A stretch of DNA of 17,278 bases from 13-2-20CM-68-14 sp046733295 (GCA_046733295.1 JBKPOY010000017.1:1-17278), one strand, 5' to 3'. Shown: positions 6,292-12,844, numbered from the stretch's first letter. Program-made: numbers and translations. Notes: generated by a model not told the origin, from the sequence alone.

Positions 6292-7121
6292 GCGGTGACG
6301 GCCGACCCCGCCTCGGCCCGCCGCTGCTCGATCATGCGGATCACCCGCGCAGCCGTCTCCTCGATCGAGAGCTCCGAGATCTCGATCACCGGACAGCCGA
6401 GCCGCCGGTGCAGGGCCTCGGCCGCCTCGAGCTCCTCGTAGACGGCGACCAGCTTGGCGTACTTGCGGTTGTTGCCGCCGAGCCGGCGCGCCCGCTGGGC
6501 GCGGATCTCGGCGAGGCGCTCGGCCTCGATCGTCAGCCCAACGACCTTGAGTGGGTCGATCTCGAAGAGCGCCGGCGGCGGTTCGATCCCCTTCACGACC
6601 GGAACGTTCGCGGTCTTGTAGCCGAGGTACCCGAGGTACATCGACAGCGGCGTCTTGGAGGTTCGCGAGACGCCGACCAGCACGATCTCCGCCTCGTGCA
6701 GGCCGCTGCCCATGCCGTCGTCGTACTTGACGGCGAATTCGATCGCGGCCATCCGCTTGAAGTAGGTCGAGTCGAGCGGCGGGCGGGCGCCCGGGGTCAT
6801 CTTCGCCGTCATCCCGGAGACCCGTGCGACCGCGTCGATCGGGTGGCCGAGGAGGTCACAGTAGTGAAGCCGCGCGCGGCGGCAGAGAAGCCGCATCTGC
6901 TCGCGAAGCTCGGGCTCGACGAGGGTGTAGATGACGACCGCGGGGCGCCCCTTCGCGCGCTCCAGGGCGAGCCTGAGATGATCGACGGTCTCGACGCGAG
7001 GGTGCCGGATCTCCTCGAAGTCCTGATCGGGGAACTGGGCCTCGAGCGCGTGGACGAGCCTCGTGGCGGTCTCCCCGGTGGAATCCGAAACGACGTGCAG
7101 CTCGACGGGCGTCTTCGCCAT
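6288..7121 (-). CDS. PPDK regulatory protein (bifunctional Ser/Thr kinase and phosphorylase)
   Basis: A 277-residue member of the Kinase-PPPase (DUF299, PDRP/PpsR) family. It uses ADP to inactivate PPDK or PEP synthase by phosphorylating a threonine near the catalytic histidine, and restores it by phosphate-dependent dephosphorylation. The N-terminal signature HVVSDSTGETA is at residues 9-19. FAVKYDDGMG is near 129-138. The nucleotide P-loop GVSRTSKTP covers residues 150-158, followed by SMYLGYLGYKTANVP. Length is typical. The likely target is the PPDK encoded downstream in this window, whose regulatory Thr is intact; no PEP synthase gene is present here. No Shine-Dalgarno precedes the ATG, but TACCCT lies eight bases upstream, so the gene may have its own leaderless promoter after glyS. 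Its stop overlaps the start of the 77-residue gene. Confidence 0.95.
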   Translation of the reverse strand: MAKTPVELHVVSDSTGETATRLVHALEAQFPDQDFEEIRHPRVETVDHLRLALERAKGRPAVVIYTLVEPELREQMRLLCRRARLHYCDLLGHPIDAVARVSGMTAKMTPGARPPLDSTYFKRMAAIEFAVKYDDGMGSGLHEAEIVLVGVSRTSKTPLSMYLGYLGYKTANVPVVKGIEPPPALFEIDPLKVVGLTIEAERLAEIRAQRARRLGGNNRKYAKLVAVYEELEAAEALHRRLGCPVIEISELSIEETAARVIRMIEQRRAEAGSAVTA

Positions 7122-7129
7122 CGGCGCGG

Positions 7130-7135
7130 AGGGTA
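7130..7135 (-). promoter_or_regulatory. Leaderless -10 box (TACCCT) of the PDRP gene
   Basis: TACCCT on the minus strand fits TANNNT and ends eight bases before the ATG at 7121. It lies just after the inverted repeat that follows glyS, so PDRP could be transcribed separately from glyQS. Confidence 0.4.
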
Positions 7136-7139
7136 CCGC

Positions 7140-7196
7140 GGAAGCCTCGATTTGCGGGCTCTTCGAACCGGTCGGACGCCGCCCGGCCCGGCTTCC
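7140..7196 (-). terminator. Inverted repeat between glyS and the PDRP gene
   Basis: GGCTTCC at 7190-7196 and GGAAGCC at 7140-7146 are complementary (7 pairs), with an inner GCCCG/CGGGC pair at 7181-7185 and 7155-7159. The outer stem begins in the last base of the glyS stop codon. It could be a terminator or a processing structure; no U-tract is seen. Confidence 0.35.
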
Positions 7197-9043
7197 TAGC
7201 GGGGTATCTGCGAGAAGTCGCCGAGCGCCCCGAGCGTGTCGCGAACGTCGAGGAGGAGCCTCAGGCGGTTTGCGCGCACGGCCGCATCCTGATCCATGAC
7301 GAGCACCTCGTCGAAGAAGCGCTCCATCAGCGGCGCGAGCTCGGCCCCGGACTCGAGTGACGCCTGGAGGTCTCCGTCGCCGTCGATCGCGACCTGAGCG
7401 AGCGCTTCGGCGAGCGCCTTTTCGGCGTCCTCGACGAGAAGCGACCGGTCGACCTGCGGGGCCGCTTCGTCGCGTGCCTTTCCGGCAAGCCGGTGGGCGC
7501 GGTCGTATGCCGTGTAGACGCCGTCGAATGCCGAGGAGTCGCGTTCACGGTACAGCTCCTCGGCGCGACGGGCTAGGCCGCCGACGTCACGCGCGTTGGA
7601 GGCCCGCGCGGCCCGCACGTACTCGACGGGCACGTCGAGGAGGGATTCGAGCCGCTCCTCGACGAATTCACGTACGTCCTCCGGCAGGATCGCGCGGTCG
7701 ATCGTCAGCCCACCCTCGACCGCGAGCCGAACGAGACCGATCGCGGCGCGGCGCAGACCGTAGGGGTCGCGGGAGCCCGAAGGCTTGTGGCCGAGCTCGA
7801 ACGCGATGCCGAGCGTGTCGAGCTTGTCGGCCGCGGCGAGAACCTTGCCCGGCTCGGTCTCGGGCAAGGGGCCGCCCGCCGAGTCCGGCAGGTACTGCTC
7901 CTCGATCGCTTTCGGCACCGCCTCCGGGTAGCCGGCCAGCCGCGCGTACTCGGCGCCGATGTAGCCCTCGAGGTCGGGAAACTCGCGGACGAGCTCCGAG
8001 GCCTGGTCGGCCTTGGCGAGCCGCGCAGCCTCTAGGGACGCCTCGCCGCCGCCGAGGCGCTCGGCCAGCTTCCGAACCCGCTCGGCCTTGTCCGCAAACG
8101 ATCCCGCCCCGGTGAAGAACGTGATCGAGCCGAGACGCCCGGCCAGGCCGTCGATCCCGGTCGCCACATCGCGTTCGAACGTGAAAGTGGCGTCCTCGAG
8201 CCGTGCCTCGAGCACCTGTGTGTGGCCCGCCCTGACGACGTCGGCCTCCCCCCCGTTCGCGACGATCGCGAAGCGGTTTCCCCCGATCGGGAAGTAGCGC
8301 TGGTGCGACTGCATCGTGGTCACGATCACGCGTTCCGGGAGCTGCAGAAAGCGCTCGTCGAAGCGCGAGTCGAGAACGAAGGGCTTCTCGACGAGCTGGA
8401 CCACCTCGTCGAGCTTGCCGCCGGGATCGCTCCAACCGCCGATCTCGTCGAGCTGCGCGACGATCTGGCGCCGACGCTCGCCGGCGACCGGTTCCACGCC
8501 CGCGGCCCGCAGCGTCGTCTCGTACTCCTCCGCGTGCGGGATCTCGACCGTTCCGTGCTTGAAGCGGTGGCCGAAGGACGTCTCACCGACGACGGTCTCG
8601 GCGTCGAGCTTCGCCAGCACCCAGCGTACCGGCCGCGCGAAGCGGATCCCGCTCCCGTCCCAGCGCATCGACTTCGTGAACGTGAGCCCTCGGACGATCT
8701 GGTCGACCCGCTCGGGGACGACCTCGCGCAGCTCGCGACCGGCCTCCGTCACGCCGAGGAAGCCCTCGCGCTCCTCGAGCTCGTCGACCGTGATGCCGTG
8801 CTTCTTCGCGAAGCCGGCGGCTGCGCGATCGCGCAGCTCCTCCGGCGGCCCCTTCACCCATTCGTCGGGCGTCTTCTCGGGCAGCTCGGCGATCAGGAAG
8901 CCGACGCGGCGGGGCCCGATGTACAGCTGCGCCGGCACGGCGCCGAAGTGGATCCGGGCGAGCTCCGGAAGCTGGGCCTCGGCCTCGCGGCACGCTGTCG
9001 CCGGGAGCTCCTCGCAGCCGATCTCAAGCAGCAGCGACGGCAT
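7196..9043 (-). CDS. glyS: Glycyl-tRNA synthetase beta subunit
   Basis: The 615-residue beta subunit of the heterotetrameric bacterial glycyl-tRNA synthetase; it binds tRNA-Gly while the alpha subunit carries the aminoacylation site. The start MPSLLLEIGCEELPA is the classic beginning of the family. RFARPVRWVLAKL, TMQSHQRYFPI, EEQYLPDSAGGPLP and SRDPYGLRRAAIG follow in the usual order, and the alpha-helical C-terminal anticodon-binding part ends the chain. It is somewhat shorter than the E. coli protein (about 690 residues). The ATG lies inside glyQ: the coding regions overlap by 20 bases, and GGGAG stands five bases before the start, so translation is coupled to glyQ. The open frame continues upstream of the ATG, but only within glyQ. 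Confidence 0.96.
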   Translation of the reverse strand: MPSLLLEIGCEELPATACREAEAQLPELARIHFGAVPAQLYIGPRRVGFLIAELPEKTPDEWVKGPPEELRDRAAAGFAKKHGITVDELEEREGFLGVTEAGRELREVVPERVDQIVRGLTFTKSMRWDGSGIRFARPVRWVLAKLDAETVVGETSFGHRFKHGTVEIPHAEEYETTLRAAGVEPVAGERRRQIVAQLDEIGGWSDPGGKLDEVVQLVEKPFVLDSRFDERFLQLPERVIVTTMQSHQRYFPIGGNRFAIVANGGEADVVRAGHTQVLEARLEDATFTFERDVATGIDGLAGRLGSITFFTGAGSFADKAERVRKLAERLGGGEASLEAARLAKADQASELVREFPDLEGYIGAEYARLAGYPEAVPKAIEEQYLPDSAGGPLPETEPGKVLAAADKLDTLGIAFELGHKPSGSRDPYGLRRAAIGLVRLAVEGGLTIDRAILPEDVREFVEERLESLLDVPVEYVRAARASNARDVGGLARRAEELYRERDSSAFDGVYTAYDRAHRLAGKARDEAAPQVDRSLLVEDAEKALAEALAQVAIDGDGDLQASLESGAELAPLMERFFDEVLVMDQDAAVRANRLRLLLDVRDTLGALGDFSQIPR

Positions 9044-9896
9044 CTTCGCTCCCGGTGGGTGTGCCTGCGAGGTACTGCTCTGCCACCGCGCGCGCGAGAC
9101 TCCTGACCCGACCGATGTAGGCGGCCCGTTCGGTGACCGAAATCGCACCACGGGCGTCCAAGAGGTTGAACGTGTGCGAGCATTTCAGCACCTGGTCGTA
9201 GGCGGGCAGCGGCAGGCCGCGTTCGAGCAGATGGCGGCACTCGGCCTCGTACTCGTCGAAACGCCGCATCAGGACCTCGACCGGCGCCTCCTCGAAGTTG
9301 TAGGTCGACCACTGGCGCTCGGCCTCGCGGTAGACGTCCCCCCAGATCACCCCGGGCGCCCACTCGAGCTCGAAGGCGCTTCGCTTCCCCTGGAGGAACA
9401 TCGCGAGGCGTTCGAGCCCGTACGTCATCTCCGCCGGCACGAGCTCGACCTCGATGCCGCCGAGCTGCTGGAAATACGTCCACTGCGTGATCTCCATCCC
9501 GTCGCACCAGACCTCCCAGCCGAGGCCCCAGGCGCCCAGCGTCGGCTGCTCCCAGTCGTCCTCGACGAGCCTCATGTCGTGCTGCCTCAAATCGATTCCG
9601 AGCGCCTCGAGCGAGGCCCAGTACAGATCGAGGACGTCCGCGGGCGCGGGCTTGAGGATCACCTGATACTGAAAGTAATGCTGGAACCTGAACGGGTTCT
9701 CGCCGTACCGCCCGTCGAGCGGGCGGATGACCGGCTCGACGTAGGCGACCTTCCACGGCTGGGGGCCGAGACACCGCAGGAACGTATTCGGGCTCATCGT
9801 GCCCGCGGCCAGCTCCGTGTGGTACGGCTGGGCGAGCACGCAGCCCTCGTCGGCCCAGTAGCGCTCCAGCGCGATGATCATTTCCTGGTAGTTCAC
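9024..9896 (-). CDS. glyQ: Glycyl-tRNA synthetase alpha subunit
   Basis: The 290-residue catalytic alpha subunit of the two-subunit class II glycyl-tRNA synthetase. Motifs in order: QGC-like DEGCVLAQPYHTE, GTMSPNTFLR, PWKVAYVEP, RPLDGRYGENPFR, LVEDDWEQPTLGAWGLGWEVW, EITQWTYFQQLGG, TYGLERLAMF and HTFNLLDARGAISVTER. I chose the GTG at 9896 because MNYQEMIIALERYW then aligns with the start of Bacillus GlyQ (MNIQDMILTL). A TTG nine codons upstream remains possible and would leave only 17 bases to the divergent gene. No Shine-Dalgarno is at a useful distance; a weak GACACT lies nine bases upstream. Most familiar actinobacteria use a single-chain GlyRS instead, so this gene type marks a deep-branching lineage. 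It forms an operon with glyS. Confidence 0.96.
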   Translation of the reverse strand: MNYQEMIIALERYWADEGCVLAQPYHTELAAGTMSPNTFLRCLGPQPWKVAYVEPVIRPLDGRYGENPFRFQHYFQYQVILKPAPADVLDLYWASLEALGIDLRQHDMRLVEDDWEQPTLGAWGLGWEVWCDGMEITQWTYFQQLGGIEVELVPAEMTYGLERLAMFLQGKRSAFELEWAPGVIWGDVYREAERQWSTYNFEEAPVEVLMRRFDEYEAECRHLLERGLPLPAYDQVLKCSHTFNLLDARGAISVTERAAYIGRVRSLARAVAEQYLAGTPTGSEDAVAAA

Positions 9897-9905
9897 GGCC
9901 TCAGG

Positions 9906-9911
9906 AGTGTC
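9906..9911 (-). promoter_or_regulatory. Weak candidate leaderless -10 box (GACACT) of glyQ
   Basis: GACACT on the minus strand keeps only the A at position 2, A at 4 and T at 6 of TATAAT and lies nine bases before the GTG at 9896. It is offered because no Shine-Dalgarno is seen. Confidence 0.2.
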
Positions 9912-9940
9912 GCATCTCGACAAACGGGAACACCGGCCCC

Positions 9941-10360
9941 GTGGAGAAGGAAGTTCACGTCGCCGAGGTCAAGGCCTTCAAGACGAAATCGGGGAACACG
10001 CGGTACGTGTTGCGCGACTCGGACGGAAACGAGTACACGACGTTCCGCGAGGAGATCGCACGCCAGGCGCTGGTCGCCGAGGGCGGCCGGGCGCGGATCG
10101 CCTACCACGAGCAGGACCGGAACGGCTACACGAACGTCTACCTCGACAAGGTCGAATCGCTCGAGGTCGACGACGGGGCCGGGGACGACGATCGCGACGC
10201 CGAAGAGGTTGCCTGGAGGACGGCCGTCGACGCCGCTCCGTGGCTGCTCGGGGACAAGCCCAAGGAGAGCGTCCCGCCGAAGACGTTCTTCGAGAAGTTG
10301 AAGCCGTTCAAGGAGCTCGTCGCAGACGACATCAAGGACGGCGACGGAGACGTGCCCTAG
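9941..10360 (+). CDS. Uncharacterised OB-fold-like protein, 139 residues
   Basis: A cytosolic acidic protein. Residues 1-73 read as a five-strand OB-like barrel: VHVAEVKAFKTKSG and TRYVLRDSDGNEYTTF as strands 1-3, then an EIARQALVAEG helix, then GRARIAYHEQDRNGY and TNVYLDKVESLEV as strands 4-5. This recalls small nucleic-acid-binding modules, but I cannot name the family. Residues 74-90 are an acidic linker (DDGAGDDDRDAEE), and the C-terminal half contains WLLGDKP, FFEKLKPFKELVADD and an acidic end. Such acidic tails are found on SSB-type proteins, though this one lacks the SSB tip. The start is GTG with no good Shine-Dalgarno and no TANNNT box, so it is uncertain. It is divergent from glyQ with a 44-base gap and converges with the GNAT gene. 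Confidence 0.65.
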   Translation: MEKEVHVAEVKAFKTKSGNTRYVLRDSDGNEYTTFREEIARQALVAEGGRARIAYHEQDRNGYTNVYLDKVESLEVDDGAGDDDRDAEEVAWRTAVDAAPWLLGDKPKESVPPKTFFEKLKPFKELVADDIKDGDGDVP

Positions 10361-10785
10361 GACGATTTCGCGGGCCGCTCCATCAGGCGGTCGCCAGGCG
10401 GGCCGAATCCGAACTTCCGGTAGAGGCCGTGCGCGTCGGTGGTGTCGAGGAGCCAACGGAAGTCTCGGAAGGTCGCGTGCTCGACGGTCTCCCGCACGAG
10501 GCGCTCGCCGAGCCCGCGCCCGCGGTGCTCCTCGAGCACGTAGACGTCGTAGAGATATGCGACCCGCATGCCGGGAACGACGGCCGTCCGCGTGAAGCCG
10601 ACCTGCCGGCCGCGGTGGTAAAGCCCGACGAGCCGCGCCGCCTCGCTGTTCATCCGCTCCTGCGTTGCCCTGCCCCTGCCGAGTGCCCAGTAGGCCTTCT
10701 CGGAGAGGTAGGCGTGAACCGCGTCGAGGTCGATTCGCCGCGGATCGTCGTCGAGCTCGTAGCCGTCGCCGAGGTCATGCCTCAC
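10357..10785 (-). CDS. GNAT-family N-acetyltransferase
   Basis: A 142-residue single-domain acetyltransferase that would move an acetyl group from acetyl-CoA to an amine. Strand 4 and motif A are clear: AYLYDVYVLEEHRGRGLGERLV (about residues 76-97), with RGRGLG (88-93) as the pyrophosphate-binding loop. Motif B ends with GLYRKFGFGPP (120-130). The N-terminal region GLYHRGRQVGFTRTAVV supplies strands 2-3. The sequence resembles the many small bacterial GNATs of unknown substrate. The start is GTG with GGGAGA eight bases upstream, one of the few genes here with a normal ribosome binding site. It sits 132 bases downstream of recO on the same strand, and its 3' end overlaps the 3' end of the OB-fold-like gene by four bases. 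Confidence 0.88.
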   Translation of the reverse strand: MRHDLGDGYELDDDPRRIDLDAVHAYLSEKAYWALGRGRATQERMNSEAARLVGLYHRGRQVGFTRTAVVPGMRVAYLYDVYVLEEHRGRGLGERLVRETVEHATFRDFRWLLDTTDAHGLYRKFGFGPPGDRLMERPAKSS

Positions 10786-10917
10786 GCTCGAAGTCTCCCA
10801 CCCACGGACCGGCGCGCTCTCGTCACGGAGTCGGCACTCTCCGGTGCGTCGTCGCTCGCTAGGCTCGCCGCGGGGAGGAGGTCGGCTGTGCCTTTGCAGA
10901 GCGGAGTTCGTTCGGGG

Positions 10918-11670
10918 TCACGCCGAGAGCGTCCGGAGCCGAAAGCCGCCGTGAAACTCGTACGACGAGTTGATCACCGCGAGCGCATCGCGAGCGGCGC
11001 GGGGCGTCAACCCCGCATCGCGAGCCTCGGCGAGCGGCCGCTGCAGCAGCGACTCGACTCCCGTGAGACCTTCCGGGGCGAGGGCGAGGGTCGTCTCGTC
11101 CCGACACCTGACGCAAACGGCTCCACCCGCCCGGGGCGAGTACCCGACCAGGCCGTCCTCCGCCCCGCACTCGGCGCAGCTCGTCACGTGTGGCAGATAA
11201 CCGGAGAGCCAGAGGAGCTTCAGCTGGAAGGACAGCCCGAGTGGGTCGCGCACACTGCGACCTCTCGCCCGCGCCGGCTCCGGGACGTCGTCGAGGAGGT
11301 CGAGGAAACGCGTCAGGGCGCGGAACGCACGCGGGTTGGCCTCCTGCTCGGTGAACAGCCTCAGCATCGCCTCGAGCCCGACGAGCCCCACCTTGAGCCG
11401 ATACGGATCCTCACGCGACGGCCGGTGCGGCCTGATCAGCTCGACGCCCGTGACGGTTTGGAGTTCTCCGGCTCCCTGGTGCAGGAGCATCTCGACATGG
11501 CTGAGCGGCTCGAGCCGCGCCCCGAAACGCGATTTCGTGCGCCGGATCCCCTTCGCGACGGCGCCAACGCGGCCGCGGTCGAGCGTGTAGAGATGGAGGA
11601 CGCGGTCAGCCTCGCCGAGACGGAACGAGCGCAGGACGACCGCCTCGGTCTTGTAGGTGCGCCCGGCCAT
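10918..11670 (-). CDS. recO: DNA repair protein RecO
   Basis: A 250-residue recombination mediator that works with RecR and RecF to load RecA on SSB-coated single-stranded DNA and anneals strands. The N-terminal OB domain starts with YKTEAVVLRSFRLGEADRVLHLYT and contains GRVGAVAKGIRRTKSRFGARLEPL. The helical C-terminal domain carries a four-cysteine zinc site, Cys165, Cys168, Cys186 and Cys189 (CAECG and VCVRC). The ending SSYEFHGGFRLRTL is typical. Length fits the family. The ATG has no Shine-Dalgarno; TAGACT lies nine bases upstream. It is divergent from the glutaredoxin gene with a 68-base gap holding a tandem 8-bp repeat. A recO gene close to glyQ is the arrangement known from Firmicutes. 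Confidence 0.95.
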   Translation of the reverse strand: MAGRTYKTEAVVLRSFRLGEADRVLHLYTLDRGRVGAVAKGIRRTKSRFGARLEPLSHVEMLLHQGAGELQTVTGVELIRPHRPSREDPYRLKVGLVGLEAMLRLFTEQEANPRAFRALTRFLDLLDDVPEPARARGRSVRDPLGLSFQLKLLWLSGYLPHVTSCAECGAEDGLVGYSPRAGGAVCVRCRDETTLALAPEGLTGVESLLQRPLAEARDAGLTPRAARDALAVINSSYEFHGGFRLRTLSA

Positions 11671-11679
11671 CCGGAGACA

Positions 11680-11685
11680 AGTCTA
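11680..11685 (-). promoter_or_regulatory. Leaderless -10 box (TAGACT) of recO
   Basis: TAGACT on the minus strand fits TANNNT and ends nine bases before the ATG at 11670; no Shine-Dalgarno is present. Confidence 0.4.
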
Positions 11686-11703
11686 GAGAGGCCGTTGGCC
11701 GGG

Positions 11704-11719
11704 AATCGCCAAATCGCCA
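11704..11719. repeat. Tandem 8-bp repeat (AATCGCCA twice) between recO and the glutaredoxin gene
   Basis: Two exact adjacent copies of AATCGCCA occupy the middle of the 68-base divergent gap. They could be an operator for either gene or chance; on the minus strand the repeat reads TGGCGATT. Confidence 0.5.
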
Positions 11720-11738
11720 TTCTCCGTTCTACAACGTA

Positions 11739-11993
11739 GTGGCACGTGTTCAGATGTATACGACGGCCTGGTGCGGCTATTGCGTGCGGGCAAAGGCGCT
11801 TCTCGACTCGAAGGGAATCGAGTACGACGAGATCAACCTCGACGACGAGCCGGGCTTTCGTAAGAAGCTTTTGGAGCTGACCGGTGGCTGGACGGTGCCC
11901 CAGATCCTTCTCGACGGGCAGCCGATCGGGGGGTACACCGAGCTGTGGCAGCTCGACAAGAGCGGCCGGCTCGACGAGCAGCTGGCCGCCTGA
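11739..11993 (+). CDS. Glutaredoxin (Grx3-like with mycoredoxin-type CGYC active site)
   Basis: An 84-residue thioltransferase with a thioredoxin fold, cytosolic. The active site is YTTAWCGYC with cysteines at residues 12 and 15. TVPQILLDGQPIGGYTEL contains the cis-proline loop and the glutathione/mycothiol-binding GG of the Grx3 group. The WCGYC site replaces the classic CPYC and is nearly the same as that of actinobacterial mycoredoxin-1, whereas the rest follows GrxC. In actinobacteria the partner thiol would probably be mycothiol, but this cannot be read from the sequence. The GTG start gives MARVQMYTT, the usual distance to the active site; an ATG five codons later is possible. Neither a Shine-Dalgarno nor a convincing -10 box is seen. 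Its stop codon faces the mutM stop within one palindrome. Confidence 0.92.
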   Translation: MARVQMYTTAWCGYCVRAKALLDSKGIEYDEINLDDEPGFRKKLLELTGGWTVPQILLDGQPIGGYTELWQLDKSGRLDEQLAA

Positions 11994-12004
11994 TCCGCGA
12001 TCAG
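11990..12004. terminator. Palindrome spanning both stop codons of the glutaredoxin and mutM genes
   Basis: CTGATC at 11990-11995 and GATCAG at 11999-12004 are perfectly complementary with a three-base loop. The TGA of each convergent gene lies inside a stem arm. It could act as a two-way terminator, although the 6-bp stem is short and lacks a T-run. Confidence 0.35.
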
Positions 12005-12825
12005 CGCTGGCAGGCCGGGCAATACCACGTGCCCCGGCCGCCCAGGCGGGTCTTCTCGATCGGCGCCCCGCAGCGGAGACACGGCTCGCCGTCCCGGCCG
12101 TAGACCTTGAACTCGAGCTGCATTCGCCCTCGACGTCCCTCGGGCGTGCGATAGTCGCGCAAGGTGGCGCCCTGGCGCGCGATCCCGGCCTCGAGTGCAC
12201 GGCGGATTGCCCTATGCAAGGTCGTCAGCTCTGCCTCGCTCAACTCGCCCGCCGGCCGGCGCGGATCGATCCGCGCCCGCCAGAGCGCCTCGTCGGCGTA
12301 GATATTTCCCATCCCCGCGAGCGTCCGCTGGTCGAGCAGCGCGGCCTTGATCGGGGCACGCCGTCCTTCCAGGCGCGCCGCGAGCTTCCTCGTCGAGAAG
12401 GCTCGCTCCATCGGCTCCTCTCCGAGCCGCGCGGCGAAGTAGGTGTCGAGCTCGTCCAGCCGCAGCACCTGCCAGGTGCCGAAGCGCCGCACGTCTCGGT
12501 ACGTGACGTCCGATCCGTCGTCTAGTCTGACAACAGCACGGGTGTGGGCGTCCTCCGCCGAGGCCCCGTTGTGCGTGCGGACAAAGCTTCCAGTCATCCG
12601 GAGGTGAACCAGGAGAACCAGGCCGCTTTCGAACCGAAAAATCAAATATTTCCCGCGTCGTCCGATCGCCGCGACCCGCTCGCCTTCGATCTCCGCCGCG
12701 ACCTCCGCGGGGTCGACCGGACGGGTCAGGCGTGAGTCGAGGATCTCGACCGAGTCGAAGCGACGCCCGACCAGCGCCGGCTCCAGCCGCGCCCTGACGG
12801 TCTCGACCTCCGGCAGCTCGGGCAT
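12001..12825 (-). CDS. mutM: Formamidopyrimidine-DNA glycosylase
   Basis: A 274-residue bifunctional DNA glycosylase/AP lyase that removes 8-oxoguanine and other oxidised purines. The catalytic N-terminus MPELPEVETV has Pro2 (the Schiff-base nucleophile after Met removal) and Glu3. Lys59 in RRGKYL matches the conserved DNA-contact lysine. The void-filling triad is visible: Met77 in HLRMTGSF, and Arg114 and Phe115 in DVRRFG, a set typical of MutM rather than Nei. The helix-two-turn-helix contains LAGMGNIYADEALW. The C-terminal zinc finger has CLRC and CPAC with GGRGTWYCPACQR at the end. The ATG lacks a Shine-Dalgarno, and TAGTGT lies six bases upstream, so the message is probably leaderless. 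It follows deoA after 50 bases that hold a hairpin, and converges with the glutaredoxin gene seven bases away. Confidence 0.97.
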   Translation of the reverse strand: MPELPEVETVRARLEPALVGRRFDSVEILDSRLTRPVDPAEVAAEIEGERVAAIGRRGKYLIFRFESGLVLLVHLRMTGSFVRTHNGASAEDAHTRAVVRLDDGSDVTYRDVRRFGTWQVLRLDELDTYFAARLGEEPMERAFSTRKLAARLEGRRAPIKAALLDQRTLAGMGNIYADEALWRARIDPRRPAGELSEAELTTLHRAIRRALEAGIARQGATLRDYRTPEGRRGRMQLEFKVYGRDGEPCLRCGAPIEKTRLGGRGTWYCPACQR

Positions 12826-12831
12826 GGCCTG

Positions 12832-12837
12832 ACACTA
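12832..12837 (-). promoter_or_regulatory. Leaderless -10 box (TAGTGT) of mutM
   Basis: TAGTGT on the minus strand fits TANNNT and ends six bases before the ATG at 12825, the same spacing as at deoB. A separate mutM promoter agrees with the hairpin between deoA and mutM. Confidence 0.45.
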
Positions 12838-12844
12838 CCCGCCG

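Noticed and set aside
7160..7180. A GGTTCGAA-like string resembling a tRNA T-arm
   Set aside because: No acceptor stem, anticodon arm or D-arm can be built around it; it lies inside the glyS-PDRP inverted repeat.
8316..10301. A 661-codon open frame on the plus strand across glyS and glyQ
   Set aside because: It is antisense to two certain genes, very rich in Ser/Arg/Thr, with no recognisable motif.
10859..10921. A 20-codon frame starting with GTG overlapping the recO stop (GTGA)
   Set aside because: Too short and low in features (MTPNELRSAKAQ...); the GTGA overlap alone is not enough without conservation.
9907..11739. A 610-codon open frame on the plus strand across the OB-like, GNAT and recO genes
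   Set aside because: It overlaps three better-supported genes in other frames and lacks family features.
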